This document shows, piece after piece, positions 6,381-6,447 of a DNA stretch of 6,447 nt. This DNA comes from Thiotrichales bacterium (lineage in GTDB: Bacteria; Pseudomonadota; Gammaproteobacteria; UWMA-0217): NCBI GenBank assembly GCA_024763135.1, contig JANTGD010000213.1, forward strand, positions 1-6,447, written 5' to 3'. The number at the start of each line of letters is the position of its first letter. The first letter of the stretch is position 1. Made by a program: the position numbers and the translations under genes. The notes below the pieces were generated by a model. It ran no database searches. It saw only the letters and a list, made by a program, of their open reading frames with translations, and was not told the DNA's origin.

Positions 6381-6447
6381 TTGGTGTGCCTGGTGAATCA
6401 GAAAAACTCGTGGTCACCTTATTGGTGATGAGAGGTTTTTCTGGTTT
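6381..6447. repeat. Interspersed palindromic repeat, copy B (truncated by window end)
   Basis: Bases 6401-6443 are identical to 2-44 in direct orientation. This copy shows the left outer arm (6381-6400, TTGGTGTGCCTGGTGAATCA) that is missing from copy A, while its right arm is cut by the window end. Just outside the 43-base identity the copies differ (A at 6400 against G at 1; G at 6444 against A at 45), so they are separate copies rather than one sequence read twice. It starts 42 bases after the stop codon of the PLD-family gene, in its 3' untranslated region, where the A-tract, stem and T-tract could terminate transcription. Confidence 0.82.

Noticed and set aside
1..6447. Terminal repeats as evidence of a circular plasmid or phage
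   Set aside because: The copies differ at bases directly flanking the 43-base identity and the element is an imperfect palindrome of repeat type; there are no replication, partition or phage genes.

Overview
The window (about 6.4 kb, moderate GC) looks like chromosomal DNA of a Gram-negative proteobacterium, most likely a gammaproteobacterium. The reasons are a TonB-dependent outer-membrane receptor, a full-length YaaA protein of the E. coli size, a lipoprotein-type signal sequence and several short interspersed palindromic elements. Genus cannot be assigned from the sequence alone.

Layout: (1) positions 1-62 carry part of a palindromic repeat whose second copy closes the window at 6381-6447. 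(2) 132-2138, minus strand, encodes a TonB-dependent receptor with signal peptide, plug and beta-barrel. (3) The 575-bp divergent intergenic region 2139-2713 is more than half mobile DNA: a 158-bp foldback element (2164-2321), tentatively IS5-like, sits 25 bp from the receptor start, and a 142-bp element (2498-2639) has perfect 18-bp GTAA-type ends and a perfect 8-bp target duplication, as expected of an IS66-family MITE. (4) 2714-3490, plus strand, is yaaA (peroxide stress, iron-limiting). (5) 3491-3908 has no recognisable gene. (6) 3909-4592, plus strand, is a Yip1-family inner-membrane protein with a good ribosome binding site. (7) About 4867-6339, plus strand, is a phospholipase D-superfamily lipoprotein with one canonical and one degenerate HKD motif; its start is uncertain.

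The genes do not form an obvious pathway or operon. The receptor and yaaA are divergent and could both be connected to metal homeostasis, but no Fur or OxyR site is convincing. The Yip1-family and PLD genes share a strand but are separated by more than 200 bp. The most informative content is the repeat biology: three distinct non-autonomous palindromic elements in 6.4 kb, two stacked in one divergent promoter region, and one present twice in direct orientation, each time just downstream of a stop codon. No new defence, RNA or biosynthetic system is visible.
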